A DNA stretch of 49,843 bases, from assembly GCA_002393575.1 (NCBI GenBank), contig DGSN01000069.1, positions 1 to 49,843 on the forward strand. The letters are read 5' to 3'. Source of the stretch: Prevotellaceae bacterium UBA4361 (lineage in GTDB: Bacteria; Bacteroidota; Bacteroidia; Bacteroidales; Bacteroidaceae). Positions 42,636 through 49,843 of the stretch are shown in pieces. The notes beneath the pieces are model-generated. The model ran no database searches. It was not told where the DNA came from and saw only the letters and a list, made by a program, of their open reading frames with translations. The translations under genes and the position numbers were made by a program. Numbering within the stretch: position 1 is the stretch's first letter; each line of letters opens with the position of its first letter.

Positions 42636-43121
42636 CTAAGATTCTTTCGGATATTCCAAGTTGTCGTCTTTGGCAGAGTTCAGCACCTCGTCAAGGTATT
42701 TTTTGGCTTCCCATTTTGCCATAGGAAGATTCATCAGAAGGTAATTGCCACAGTCACGAGGTGATGCGCCAGGCACGTCTCCTTCGAAGTTCGCAATCCA
42801 TTCGAACGTCTCTTTCATCAGCGGTAGGATGTCGTGGGAGTTGATGTCGCCACGCACCAAGAGGTAGTTGCCTGTGAGACATCCCATCGGTCCCCAATAG
42901 ATGATTCGCTCTTTCCAAAGCGGATGATTGCGCAGGAAAGTGGCTGCCAAATGTTCAATGGTGTGGATGGCAGAAGGCGAGAGTGCTGGTTCGCGATTGG
43001 GCTCTTTCATGCGAATGTCGAACGTGGTAATCACGTCGTCGCCCACGTAGTCTTTCCGACTCACATAGATGCCACGTTTGAGGAGTTCGTGGTTGATGGT
43101 GAAACTGGGAATTTTCTGCAT
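42636..43121 (-). CDS. luxS: S-ribosylhomocysteine lyase LuxS
   Basis: The 161-residue protein has the LuxS zinc ligands His53 and His57 (HTIEHLAATFLRNH) and Cys124 (RDCGNY). The catalytic Cys81 (GCLTGNY) and Glu56 are also present. It cleaves S-ribosylhomocysteine to homocysteine and the AI-2 precursor DPD. It follows mtnN by 12 bases, so the two consecutive steps of S-adenosylhomocysteine detoxification are co-transcribed. Length is normal (157-170 in the family). Confidence 0.97.
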   Translation of the reverse strand: MQKIPSFTINHELLKRGIYVSRKDYVGDDVITTFDIRMKEPNREPALSPSAIHTIEHLAATFLRNHPLWKERIIYWGPMGCLTGNYLLVRGDINSHDILPLMKETFEWIANFEGDVPGASPRDCGNYLLMNLPMAKWEAKKYLDEVLNSAKDDNLEYPKES

Positions 43122-43133
43122 AACGTGATGAGT

Positions 43134-43814
43134 TTATTTGATTTGAGTCAGAAATTGATGCGTGATGTGGAAGGATTTGTCTGCCATGTCGGTCCAGAAA
43201 CTTTCGTATTGCTGCTGGTGATGGTCGGCTCCGGGCGTGTCGCTGATGATGCGGAAACTGACGAATGGCACTTTGTAGATGTAGCAGGTCTGAGCGATGG
43301 CTACGGATTCCATATCCACTGCCAATCCTTCAGGGAAATTGCCTTTGATTTTGCTGAGTTCTTCCTGCGAGGTGATGAACTGGTCGCCTGTGCAGATGAG
43401 TCCTGCATGGATGCTGGGGTTGTGGAGAGCTAAGGCTGCATCCACCAATCGTTGGTCGGCGTTGAAGTAAGTCGGCATACCTTGCACTTGTCCCCGTTCG
43501 CACCCCATGCCGATGAAGAAATCGTGATGCACGGTCTTGGTGCTGACCACCACATCCATCACGTTGAGGCAAGCATCGATGCCTCCTGCCACGCCTGTTG
43601 AGATAACACAGTCGGGACGAAACGAACGAATCAGTTCGCTTGTACCCACGGCGGCGTTCACTTTGCCGATACCGCATTGGCAGAGGACGACGTCTTTGTC
43701 CCCTAATTTTCCAACAATATAGTTGTACTGGTCTTGTACGCTTGTCTTGTCTGTAAGGAGCGAAGCAATCTGTTTGTGCTCCGACTCCATCGCAGTTAGG
43801 ATTCCTATTTTCAT
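43134..43814 (-). CDS. mtnN: 5'-methylthioadenosine / S-adenosylhomocysteine nucleosidase
   Basis: The start MKIGILTAMESEHKQIASLL at 43814 gives 226 residues, the normal size; the longer upstream frame runs through the promoter and the opposite riboswitch region. The family motifs are AMESE (Glu12), GIGKVNAAVGTSELI, STGVAGG and DMESVAIAQ, then the C-terminal RIISDTPG with the catalytic Asp. The enzyme removes adenine from S-adenosylhomocysteine and methylthioadenosine. It supplies LuxS, encoded next in the same operon. Confidence 0.96.
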   Translation of the reverse strand: MKIGILTAMESEHKQIASLLTDKTSVQDQYNYIVGKLGDKDVVLCQCGIGKVNAAVGTSELIRSFRPDCVISTGVAGGIDACLNVMDVVVSTKTVHHDFFIGMGCERGQVQGMPTYFNADQRLVDAALALHNPSIHAGLICTGDQFITSQEELSKIKGNFPEGLAVDMESVAIAQTCYIYKVPFVSFRIISDTPGADHHQQQYESFWTDMADKSFHITHQFLTQIK

Positions 43815-43836
43815 AATTATTTGTTTTGTTTTGATG

Positions 43837-43844
43837 CAAAGGTA
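43837..43844 (-). promoter_or_regulatory. -7 box for mtnN-luxS
   Basis: On the minus strand TACCTTTGC, 22 bases upstream of the mtnN start. It is divergent from the btu promoter, with the two start regions about 60 bases apart. Confidence 0.75.
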
Positions 43845-43874
43845 ATGTTTTTTTTGAAAAAGCATTGAACTCCA

Positions 43875-43905
43875 TTGTGTGTTTTTTAGAAATGTCGTAA
43901 CTTTG
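43875..43905 (+). promoter_or_regulatory. Promoter of the btu operon
   Basis: TTG (43875-43877), 20 bases, then TAACTTTG (43898-43905). The transcript would begin at about the first base of the riboswitch. Confidence 0.75.
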
Positions 43906-43909
43906 CAGC

Positions 43910-44083
43910 GCAATTGGTTCACAATCATTGTGATGAAAAGGGAATCGGGTGAAAATCCCGAACAGTCCCGCTGCTGTGATATTCCTTTTTTGTGCAAACG
44001 ATTTGTGCCACTGGACGAAGATGAACGTGAAGCGTCTGGGAAGGCTGTTTGCACAGGGATGAAGTCAGAAGACCTGCCATTGC
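43910..44083 (+). ncRNA. Cobalamin (B12) riboswitch
   Basis: Conserved parts are seen in order: GCAATTGG (P1 5' side), AAAAGGGAATC, GGGTGAAAATCCCGAACAG, TCCCGCTGCTGTGA, the B12-box-like GCCACTG (44007-44013), GGGAAGGC (44038-44045), and AGTCAGAAGACCTGCC (44063-44078). CCATTGC closes P1. A downstream 4-6-bp fold around TCGCTT...AAGGCGA (44097-44115) covers the purine-rich GAGGAAAGG. This suggests control of translation rather than a terminator. It precedes a btuB-like gene, the expected target. Confidence 0.95.
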
Positions 44084-44132
44084 CAATGTTAAATCATCGC
44101 TTCGAGGAAAGGCGAATTTAAAGCACAAATCA

Positions 44133-46178
44133 TTGAAAGATAGTCGTTTTTTTATTCTCATCGCATTCTGCCTTGTCGCTCTGTCGGCATGGGCTCAACA
44201 GTCAAGTTCCGAAGAAGTGTACTTGGCGAATGATGCCGTTAACGATTCATTGGCATTCCGACTGGAGCAAGTGGATGTGGATGGGCACAAGACAGAGCGC
44301 AACGTGCTGACGATGAAACCCGTTCAGCAGATGCAAAAGGCTGAACTGGAGCAATTGGGCATTCAGAATCTGGCTGATGCCGTGAAGAAGTTTGCGGGAA
44401 CGAATGTTCGTGACTATGGTGGAATAGGAGGCATGAAAACTGTTTCAGTCCGTAATCTCGGTGCGCACCACACGGCTGTTTCGTATGACGAAGTGACGGT
44501 CAGCAACACGCAGGCTGGACAGATTGACATTGGGCGTTTCTCGCTCGACAATGTGGAATCCCTGTCGATGGCGATTGGTGCTGACGACAACCTCATGCAG
44601 TCGGCTCGCCACTATGCGTCGGCAGGTGTGTTGTCCATCTTGACAGAGCGTCCTCATTTCGACGGTGGAAAAAACTATGCCTTTCGTGTCCGCTTGAAAG
44701 GCGGTTCCTTCGGACTTGTCACTCCTTCCCTTCGCTATTGGCAAAGGGTAGGGAAGCGCACGTCCCTTGCCGTGGATGGCAGTTATATGCGCGCCGATGG
44801 AACATATCCTTTTGTCTTGAGAAATGGTCGGGAAAAGACCAATGAGAAGCGTTACAATTCAGATATTTACACATGGCGAGGCGAGGCAAACCTATACCAT
44901 TCCTTTGCCGACGAGAGCCAGCTGAACGTGAAGGCTTATTGGTTTTATTCGGAACGAGGTCTGCCAGGAGCCGTCACCTTATATAATAATATATCGGAAG
45001 AACGGTTGTGGGACGAGGATTTCTTTGCTCAAGCCGTGTATAAGAAGGAATTCAATGCTCGGTGGAACTTGAATGCGCGTTTGAAATATTCCCACACGTG
45101 GAATCGCTACGAGGACACGAATGTGAAGTATGTCACGGGCAAACAAATCGACGTGGATCGACAGAATGAGTATTATGCTTCATTCACGCTGGGGTGGTCA
45201 CCACTGAAGCATTTCCGCTTGGCGTTGGCAGAAGATGTGTTTTACAACGATTTGCGAAACAACATCAATATCGCCAACAATCCCGAATATCTTTTCCCTA
45301 AGCGCATCACCAATCTCACGGCACTCTCTGCCCACTGGCAGACCAACCGCCTGAAGATTGAAGCAAATCTCGTTGGCACTTACGCACATGAGACGGTTGA
45401 AAATGGCGATAATCCTGCTGACAGGCATCGCCTTTCTCCGAGTGTTTCTGCAAGCTACCGACTTCTGCGCAACGAGTCTTTGCATCTGCGTGCCATGTGG
45501 AAGAACACCTTCCGTATGCCAAGTTTCAACGACCTTTATTATCTGCGTATGGGCAATACAGGTCTTCGCCCTGAAAAAGCAACGGAATACAACATCGGAC
45601 TCACATGGAGCGGACGACCTTTCCGTGCGGTGAAATACATTTCGGCAACAGTCGATGCGTACTTCAACGATGTGACCGACAAAATCGTGGCTTTCCCTTC
45701 CACTTACATCTGGAAAATGGCGAACTTCGGAAAGGTGAAAGGCAAAGGCGTAGATGTCACTCTCGGTACTGAAGTACCTATTTGTCAGAAGGTTTCTGCC
45801 ATCCTCACTGCTGCCTACACATTTCAGGAAACGCTCGACAAGTTGGAGTCGTCTCCTTCTTACAACAAGCAGTTGCCTTACACGCCCAAGCATAGTGGCA
45901 ATGCCTCTCTTGTACTTCGCAATCCGTGGGTGAATTTGGGCTACGCGGTCTTGTTCCAGAGCGAACGATGGAGTTCGGCGCAAAACACAGAGCAGTATAA
46001 GATGAAAGCCTATTGCGAGCAAACGCTCACTTTGAGCCGAGAATTTCAGTTCCGTTCCTGTCGCCTGAACCTTTCGGGCAGCATCCACAACATGTTCGAC
46101 AAGCAGTATGAGATTGTGAAATACTATCCCATGCCAGGACGCTCCTTCAGTCTCACAGGTACCCTGCTGATTCCATAG
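44133..46178 (+). CDS. btuB: TonB-dependent B12 outer-membrane transporter (BtuB-like)
   Basis: The preferred start is a TTG at 44133, giving a clean signal peptide (LKDSRFFILIAFCLVALSAWAQ). No ATG suits, and the frame further upstream runs inside the riboswitch. The ~681-residue protein has a plug domain (about 40-165, with LADAVKKFAGTNVRDYGG and VSVRNLGAHHTAVSYDEV). A 22-strand type barrel ends in RSFSLTGTLLI. Cobalamin riboswitch control and the following btuG, btuF and btuC genes make corrinoid its substrate. It brings B12 across the outer membrane using TonB energy. The non-ATG start is inference; the role is well supported by context. Confidence 0.9.
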   Translation: MKDSRFFILIAFCLVALSAWAQQSSSEEVYLANDAVNDSLAFRLEQVDVDGHKTERNVLTMKPVQQMQKAELEQLGIQNLADAVKKFAGTNVRDYGGIGGMKTVSVRNLGAHHTAVSYDEVTVSNTQAGQIDIGRFSLDNVESLSMAIGADDNLMQSARHYASAGVLSILTERPHFDGGKNYAFRVRLKGGSFGLVTPSLRYWQRVGKRTSLAVDGSYMRADGTYPFVLRNGREKTNEKRYNSDIYTWRGEANLYHSFADESQLNVKAYWFYSERGLPGAVTLYNNISEERLWDEDFFAQAVYKKEFNARWNLNARLKYSHTWNRYEDTNVKYVTGKQIDVDRQNEYYASFTLGWSPLKHFRLALAEDVFYNDLRNNINIANNPEYLFPKRITNLTALSAHWQTNRLKIEANLVGTYAHETVENGDNPADRHRLSPSVSASYRLLRNESLHLRAMWKNTFRMPSFNDLYYLRMGNTGLRPEKATEYNIGLTWSGRPFRAVKYISATVDAYFNDVTDKIVAFPSTYIWKMANFGKVKGKGVDVTLGTEVPICQKVSAILTAAYTFQETLDKLESSPSYNKQLPYTPKHSGNASLVLRNPWVNLGYAVLFQSERWSSAQNTEQYKMKAYCEQTLTLSREFQFRSCRLNLSGSIHNMFDKQYEIVKYYPMPGRSFSLTGTLLIP

Positions 46179-46229
46179 AAAACGATATTTCATTTATTTA
46201 TATACTTCATTTATTTAAAAACAAAAACG

Positions 46230-47321
46230 ATGAAACTTAGATGTTTATTTTTGTCAGCACTCTGTGCTGTAGCAGTTACTGCGGGATTCACTTCATGTAG
46301 TGATGATGACGACGATTGGAACCCAACACAAGAGGGTTCGAAAATCAACATGGTAGCAACACGTGCCTTCATTCTGAACGAAGGTTCTTACAATGGCAAC
46401 AACGCTGGTATCACTTACTTCGACTGGCGTCAGGACACCACCTACATCAGCGACCTTTACTTTGCTCAGAACGGCAAGAACTTGGGCGATACAGGTCAGG
46501 ACATCATCGCCAGCGGAAACAACATCTACGTGGTGGTCTATGGTTCCAACTACATTGCTAAGCTCAACAGTGTGGGCGTGGAGCAGGCACGTCTTTCCTT
46601 CGACTCCACTGTCGGCAAGAAAGTGGGTCAGCCTCGCTATGCAGTGGAGCATAACGGCTATCTCTACGTCACTTGCTATGGTGGCTATGTAACGAAGGTG
46701 AACACCACCAGCATGGTAGCTGTTGACACTGTGAAGGTAGGTCTCAACCCTGAGTACATTGCCATCGACAATGGCTATATCTATTGCACCAACTCAGGTT
46801 GGGGAAGTGACAATCGTGTTGCCCGTATCTCCATCAACGAATTCAAGAAAGCCGAATTCTTCAAGGTGATGGACAACCCAGACCACATCCTTGCTGTGAA
46901 CAACCGCATCTTCGTGCAGGGCTATGGTGCTGCTTACAATTATCCTTGGGGCGAACTTAACACCGAGACTGGTGAGTTCAAGGAAATTGGTTATTGCTCT
47001 TCTTGGGCTGCTCACAATGGAGTCATCTATTTGGTGAACTCTGTTACTGACTGGAACACTCACACGACTACTAATGCGTTCTTGACTTACGACACAAGAA
47101 CCAATGCTCTTGCCACTTGGAACATCAAGAACATCCCTGCGGGTCTCACCAGCACCTCTGTTTCCAGCATGAGCATCAACGACAAGACGGGCGACATCTA
47201 CATCATGACTTCCGACTTTGTCAACAACGGCAGTGTTTATCACGTGAAGGCTGATGGCACTTACGTTGGAAACTTCCAGACTACGGGCATCACACCTCGC
47301 AAGATTGTCTTCTTCGACTGA
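46230..47321 (+). CDS. btuG: BtuG-like surface B12-binding beta-propeller lipoprotein
   Basis: The 363-residue product has a lipoprotein signal with Cys23 (GFTSC) followed by SDDDDD. The acidic run is the Bacteroidota signal for surface display. The body is a YncE/DUF5074-type seven-bladed beta-propeller (about 40-363; blades such as DIIASGNNIYVVVYGSNYIAKLN and GLNPEYIAIDNGYIYCTN). In Bacteroides, BtuG sits on BtuB and captures cobalamin with extreme affinity. It follows the btuB-like gene by 51 bases under the same riboswitch. Identification rests on fold, signal and context; key ligand residues were not aligned. Confidence 0.88.
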   Translation: MKLRCLFLSALCAVAVTAGFTSCSDDDDDWNPTQEGSKINMVATRAFILNEGSYNGNNAGITYFDWRQDTTYISDLYFAQNGKNLGDTGQDIIASGNNIYVVVYGSNYIAKLNSVGVEQARLSFDSTVGKKVGQPRYAVEHNGYLYVTCYGGYVTKVNTTSMVAVDTVKVGLNPEYIAIDNGYIYCTNSGWGSDNRVARISINEFKKAEFFKVMDNPDHILAVNNRIFVQGYGAAYNYPWGELNTETGEFKEIGYCSSWAAHNGVIYLVNSVTDWNTHTTTNAFLTYDTRTNALATWNIKNIPAGLTSTSVSSMSINDKTGDIYIMTSDFVNNGSVYHVKADGTYVGNFQTTGITPRKIVFFD

Positions 47322-47333
47322 TAACCCATTCGT

Positions 47334-48461
47334 ATGAAGTTGATTCTCAGAATCCTATTCGTATCAATCGCTATCCTCACCTCGTGCTCGGGCGGACAAA
47401 ACCGCTCGGCACGTGAGGATGGTGATACTCTTCATCTCAAGTATGCTGAACACCTCACGATTGTTCAGCAGCATGACTACACTCAAGTGGAACTTGCCGA
47501 CCCCTGGAACCAAGGCAAGATTCTGCACACCTACCTTTTGGTTCCAGCCCATCAGCAGTTGCCAGCTCATCTTCCCAAAGGCACCGTTCTGCGAACACCG
47601 TTGCAGAAAAGCGTGATTGCCACGAGTGTGCATTGCGGACTCGTCATGTCGTTTGGCAAGAAAGAATGTATCGGTGGTGTGTGCGACTTGCAATACATCA
47701 ATCTGCCTTGGATTCAGCAGCAATGCAAACAGGGAAACATAGCAGATTGCGGTAGCGGACTTGGTCCCACTGTGGAGAAAATCATCGAACTTCAGCCCAA
47801 TGCCCTTTTCCTGTCGCCTTTCCAAAACAATGGAGGCTATGGCAGAATGGACGAACTGGGCATTCCCATCGTGGAAACAGCCGACTATATGGAGACATCT
47901 GCGCTCGGACGTGCTGAATGGATGAAGTTCTACGGCATGTTGTTCGGAGCAGAACGAGAGGCTGACAGCATTTTCTCTGCGGTCGAAAAGCATTATCTGG
48001 AACTGAAAGCACTTGCGGAACAAGCCGATGAACGTCAGACGGTGATGATGGACAAGCAGACGGGTTCTGTGTGGTATGTGCCTGGAGGCAATAGCACGAT
48101 GGGCAAATTGATTGTGGATGCGTCGGCACGTTACCCTTGGTCGGAGAATGAAAACAGCGGTTCGGTTGCACTTCCTTTCGAGAGTGTTCTCGAAAAGGCA
48201 CAGAATGCAGATGTGTGGCTTTTCCGTTACAACAGTCCCCAACCAGCCACTTTTGCTTTGCTCCTCTCCGAAAACAAAGGCTATGCGCAGTTCAAGTCTT
48301 TCCAAAACAAGGAGGTATATGGTTGCAACACAGCCACTTCCACCTTCTATGAGGACACACCTTTCCATCCCGACCTTTTGCTGCGCGACTTCATCATCAT
48401 CACCCATCCTTCAATCACTCACTTGGGTGAAACCACCTATTTTAAGAAACTAACGAAATGA
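47334..48461 (+). CDS. btuF: Periplasmic B12-binding lipoprotein (BtuF-like)
   Basis: The 375-residue product has a lipobox LTSC (Cys18). It has the two-lobed helical-backbone binding-protein fold: lobe one includes VIATSVHCGLVMSFG and SGLGPTVEKIIELQPNALFLSPF; lobe two includes QTVMMDKQTGSVWYVPGGNSTMGKLI. The family (FepB/BtuF, ABC transporter type II) delivers iron chelates or cobalamin to FecCD-type permeases. Its position between btuG and btuC under a B12 riboswitch supports cobalamin. Its stop overlaps the btuC start by four bases. Confidence 0.88.
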   Translation: MKLILRILFVSIAILTSCSGGQNRSAREDGDTLHLKYAEHLTIVQQHDYTQVELADPWNQGKILHTYLLVPAHQQLPAHLPKGTVLRTPLQKSVIATSVHCGLVMSFGKKECIGGVCDLQYINLPWIQQQCKQGNIADCGSGLGPTVEKIIELQPNALFLSPFQNNGGYGRMDELGIPIVETADYMETSALGRAEWMKFYGMLFGAEREADSIFSAVEKHYLELKALAEQADERQTVMMDKQTGSVWYVPGGNSTMGKLIVDASARYPWSENENSGSVALPFESVLEKAQNADVWLFRYNSPQPATFALLLSENKGYAQFKSFQNKEVYGCNTATSTFYEDTPFHPDLLLRDFIIITHPSITHLGETTYFKKLTK

Positions 48462-49492
48462 AAAAAGGCGTTCTCTTCTGTGTGCTAATGGGCTTGTTGG
48501 TCGTGTTTCTTTTTGCTATCAACTTGCTCGTGGGTGCTGTGGATATTCCCTGGAACGAAGTGGTGAATATCCTTATGGGGAACGAATCCGAACATCTTTC
48601 TTGGCAATATATCGTGTTGCAAAGCCGACTGCCTCAAGCCATCACTGCCATGCTCTGTGGAGCATCGTTGGCAGTGAGTGGTTTGATGCTTCAGACCGCT
48701 TTTCATAATCCCCTGGCGGGTCCATCGGTCTTTGGCATCAACAGTGGTGCTTCTCTCGGTGTGGCACTCGTCATGCTTTTTCTCGGTGGAAGTATCACGA
48801 CGGGCAGTTTCTCCCTCACGGGATTCTTTGCCATTCTTGTTGCCGCTTTCGTCGGTGCCATGTTGGTCATGTTGTTGATTTTGCTCTTTGCCACAGTGGT
48901 GAAAAACAATGTCATGCTCCTCATTGTGGGCATCATGATTGGATATATCACTTCTTCCGCCATCTCCCTTTTGAATTTCTTTGCTACGGAAGAAGGTGTG
49001 CAGTCTTATATGGTTTGGGGCTTGGGCAACTTTGGAGGTGTTTCGATGGAACAGATGCCTTACTTCGTTGCCATTTCGTTCATTGGTCTTTTTGCCTCCG
49101 TCCTTCTCATCAAACCGCTCAATGCCATGCTGCTCGGAGAGGCATACGCTGAGAACTTGGGCTTCAATACGCTCCGAGTTCGCAATTATCTCCTGTTTGT
49201 CACAGGCATACTTACTGCCACCACCACCGCCTTTTGTGGTCCTGTGGCATTCATCGGTTTGGCAGTTCCTCACATCGCACGTATGCTGTTAGGTACAGAG
49301 AACCACCAAAGCCTCATGCCAGCCACGATTGTGACAGGTGCAGCTGTCGCTCTGTTGGCGAACCTCCTCTGTGTCCTGCCAGGCGACAAAGGCATCATTC
49401 CCCTCAATGCCGTAACACCCATCATCGGAGCTCCCGTCATCATTTATGTCATTGCCCACCAGCGTCGCAATGCCACTTCCGATTCTCTTTAG
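48458..49492 (+). CDS. btuC: B12 ABC transporter permease (BtuC/FecCD family)
   Basis: The 344-residue integral membrane protein has about ten helices. FecCD family signs are RLPQAITAMLCGASLAVSGLMLQTAFHNPLAGPSVFGINSGASLG near the N-terminal third (described by RLPQ, GLMLQ and NPLAGP) and GPVAFIGLAVPHIAR near the end. It couples to an ATPase (BtuD), which is not found in the 351 bases that remain. Last gene of the visible btu operon, translationally coupled to btuF by an ATGA overlap. Confidence 0.92.
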   Translation: MKKGVLFCVLMGLLVVFLFAINLLVGAVDIPWNEVVNILMGNESEHLSWQYIVLQSRLPQAITAMLCGASLAVSGLMLQTAFHNPLAGPSVFGINSGASLGVALVMLFLGGSITTGSFSLTGFFAILVAAFVGAMLVMLLILLFATVVKNNVMLLIVGIMIGYITSSAISLLNFFATEEGVQSYMVWGLGNFGGVSMEQMPYFVAISFIGLFASVLLIKPLNAMLLGEAYAENLGFNTLRVRNYLLFVTGILTATTTAFCGPVAFIGLAVPHIARMLLGTENHQSLMPATIVTGAAVALLANLLCVLPGDKGIIPLNAVTPIIGAPVIIYVIAHQRRNATSDSL

Positions 49493-49644
49493 CCTCCTCT
49501 CTTTTCCTCCTTTTGGACTCCACCGCATCCACGAACCTTCGCGTGCATTTTAAATCCCCAATCGCGTTCTCGTCAGTCCCCATTCGCGCTCTTTTCTTTC
49601 CCCAATCGCGTTCGCTTGCTTCCCCAATGGCCATGCCAACCGTT

Positions 49645-49664
49645 CCTTGCGGTTCACCGCAAGG
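49645..49664 (+). terminator. Palindrome CCTTGCGG/CCGCAAGG after btuC
   Basis: A perfect 8-bp stem with loop TTCA, followed by a C-rich stretch and a TTTTTT run about 30 bases on. It may end the btu transcript. The surrounding 49540-49640 contains degenerate repeats of TCCCCAATCGCGTTC. No gene is visible between 49493 and the window end. Confidence 0.45.
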
Positions 49665-49804
49665 CCCCCTTTCGCTGTTCCCCCGTTTTTTTCGCTTTTT
49701 CCCTTCCCCTATAATATAATAAGGTGTTGCCCTTGTGTGTTCTTTCCGTTTTTCTGTCCGCTTGCAACTTTTTTGCATTTTCTTGCAAAAAAGTCCTTGT
49801 AAAA

Positions 49805-49836
49805 TTTGGTGGTTGTCGGAAAAGGCCGTACCTTTG
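49805..49836 (+). promoter_or_regulatory. Strong consensus promoter for a gene beyond the window
   Basis: TTTG (49805-49808), 20 bases, then TACCTTTG (49829-49836). It reads off the end of the window. The driven gene is not visible and may be protein-coding or an RNA gene. Confidence 0.7.
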
Positions 49837-49843
49837 CACTCGC

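Noticed and set aside
43815..44054. N-terminal extension of mtnN to 306 residues
   Set aside because: The extension crosses the mtnN promoter and the opposite-strand riboswitch. The start at 43814 matches the family N-terminus exactly.

Overview
The window is from a Bacteroidota genome, most probably a Prevotellaceae member (Prevotella in the broad sense). Evidence seen in the sequence: Bacteroidota-type promoters (a -33 TTTG and a -7 TAnnTTTG box) upstream of many genes; secreted proteins ending in type IX secretion (T9SS) type A C-terminal signals such as GIYIVNGKKVLVK; a hybrid two-component regulator of the polysaccharide-utilisation type; RprXY; a GTPase-motif-deficient EF-G2; and a BtuG-like surface vitamin B12 binder. 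There is no insertion sequence, CRISPR array, tRNA or rRNA.

Layout. Positions 1-2335 are a decayed segment: the 3' remnant of a T9SS-secreted protein (possibly a C10 peptidase) and an AlbA_2/Schlafen-type gene that has lost its middle. The latter lies between two copies of a ~95-bp terminator-plus-promoter direct repeat. Positions 2399-7562 hold a three-gene secreted-protein operon: a repeat-rich DUF4859-like protein, a T9SS-tail protein and a HEVGH zinc metalloprotease. Positions 7729-14131 are core genes on the minus strand (rpsF-rpsR-rplI, rprX-rprY, EF-G2), interrupted by one small plus-strand membrane protein.

Positions 14286-38309 form a carbohydrate region: GH2, GH115 alpha-glucuronidase, GH95-GH43 fusion, double esterase, GH97 and a hybrid two-component system. 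Together they look like the side-chain and periplasmic part of a glucuronoarabinoxylan programme, although no SusC/SusD pair is present. Mixed in are a YoeB-type toxin-antitoxin pair, a CotH-like T9SS protein, T9SS proteins of unknown function, an SDR oxidoreductase, and two very small Bacteroidota peptides beginning MK(R/K)xxY. A giant T9SS lectin-like protein follows (38721-42044).

Positions 42120-42635 are non-coding and hold two adjacent inverted-repeat elements. One is made of six mini-hairpins, three with GAA loops followed by three with TTC loops. Then come the activated-methyl-cycle genes mtnN-luxS (minus strand). Divergent from them is a cobalamin riboswitch followed by a btuB-btuG-btuF-btuC B12 uptake operon, whose ATPase gene is not within the window. 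The window ends with a strong promoter for something beyond the edge.

How the genes work together: the HTCS probably senses a xylan-derived oligosaccharide and controls the glycoside hydrolases and esterases. RprXY and EF-G2 are host-adaptation functions in gut Bacteroidota. The btu operon brings in corrinoid under riboswitch control, which may bear on the neighbouring methyl cycle through B12-dependent methionine synthesis.
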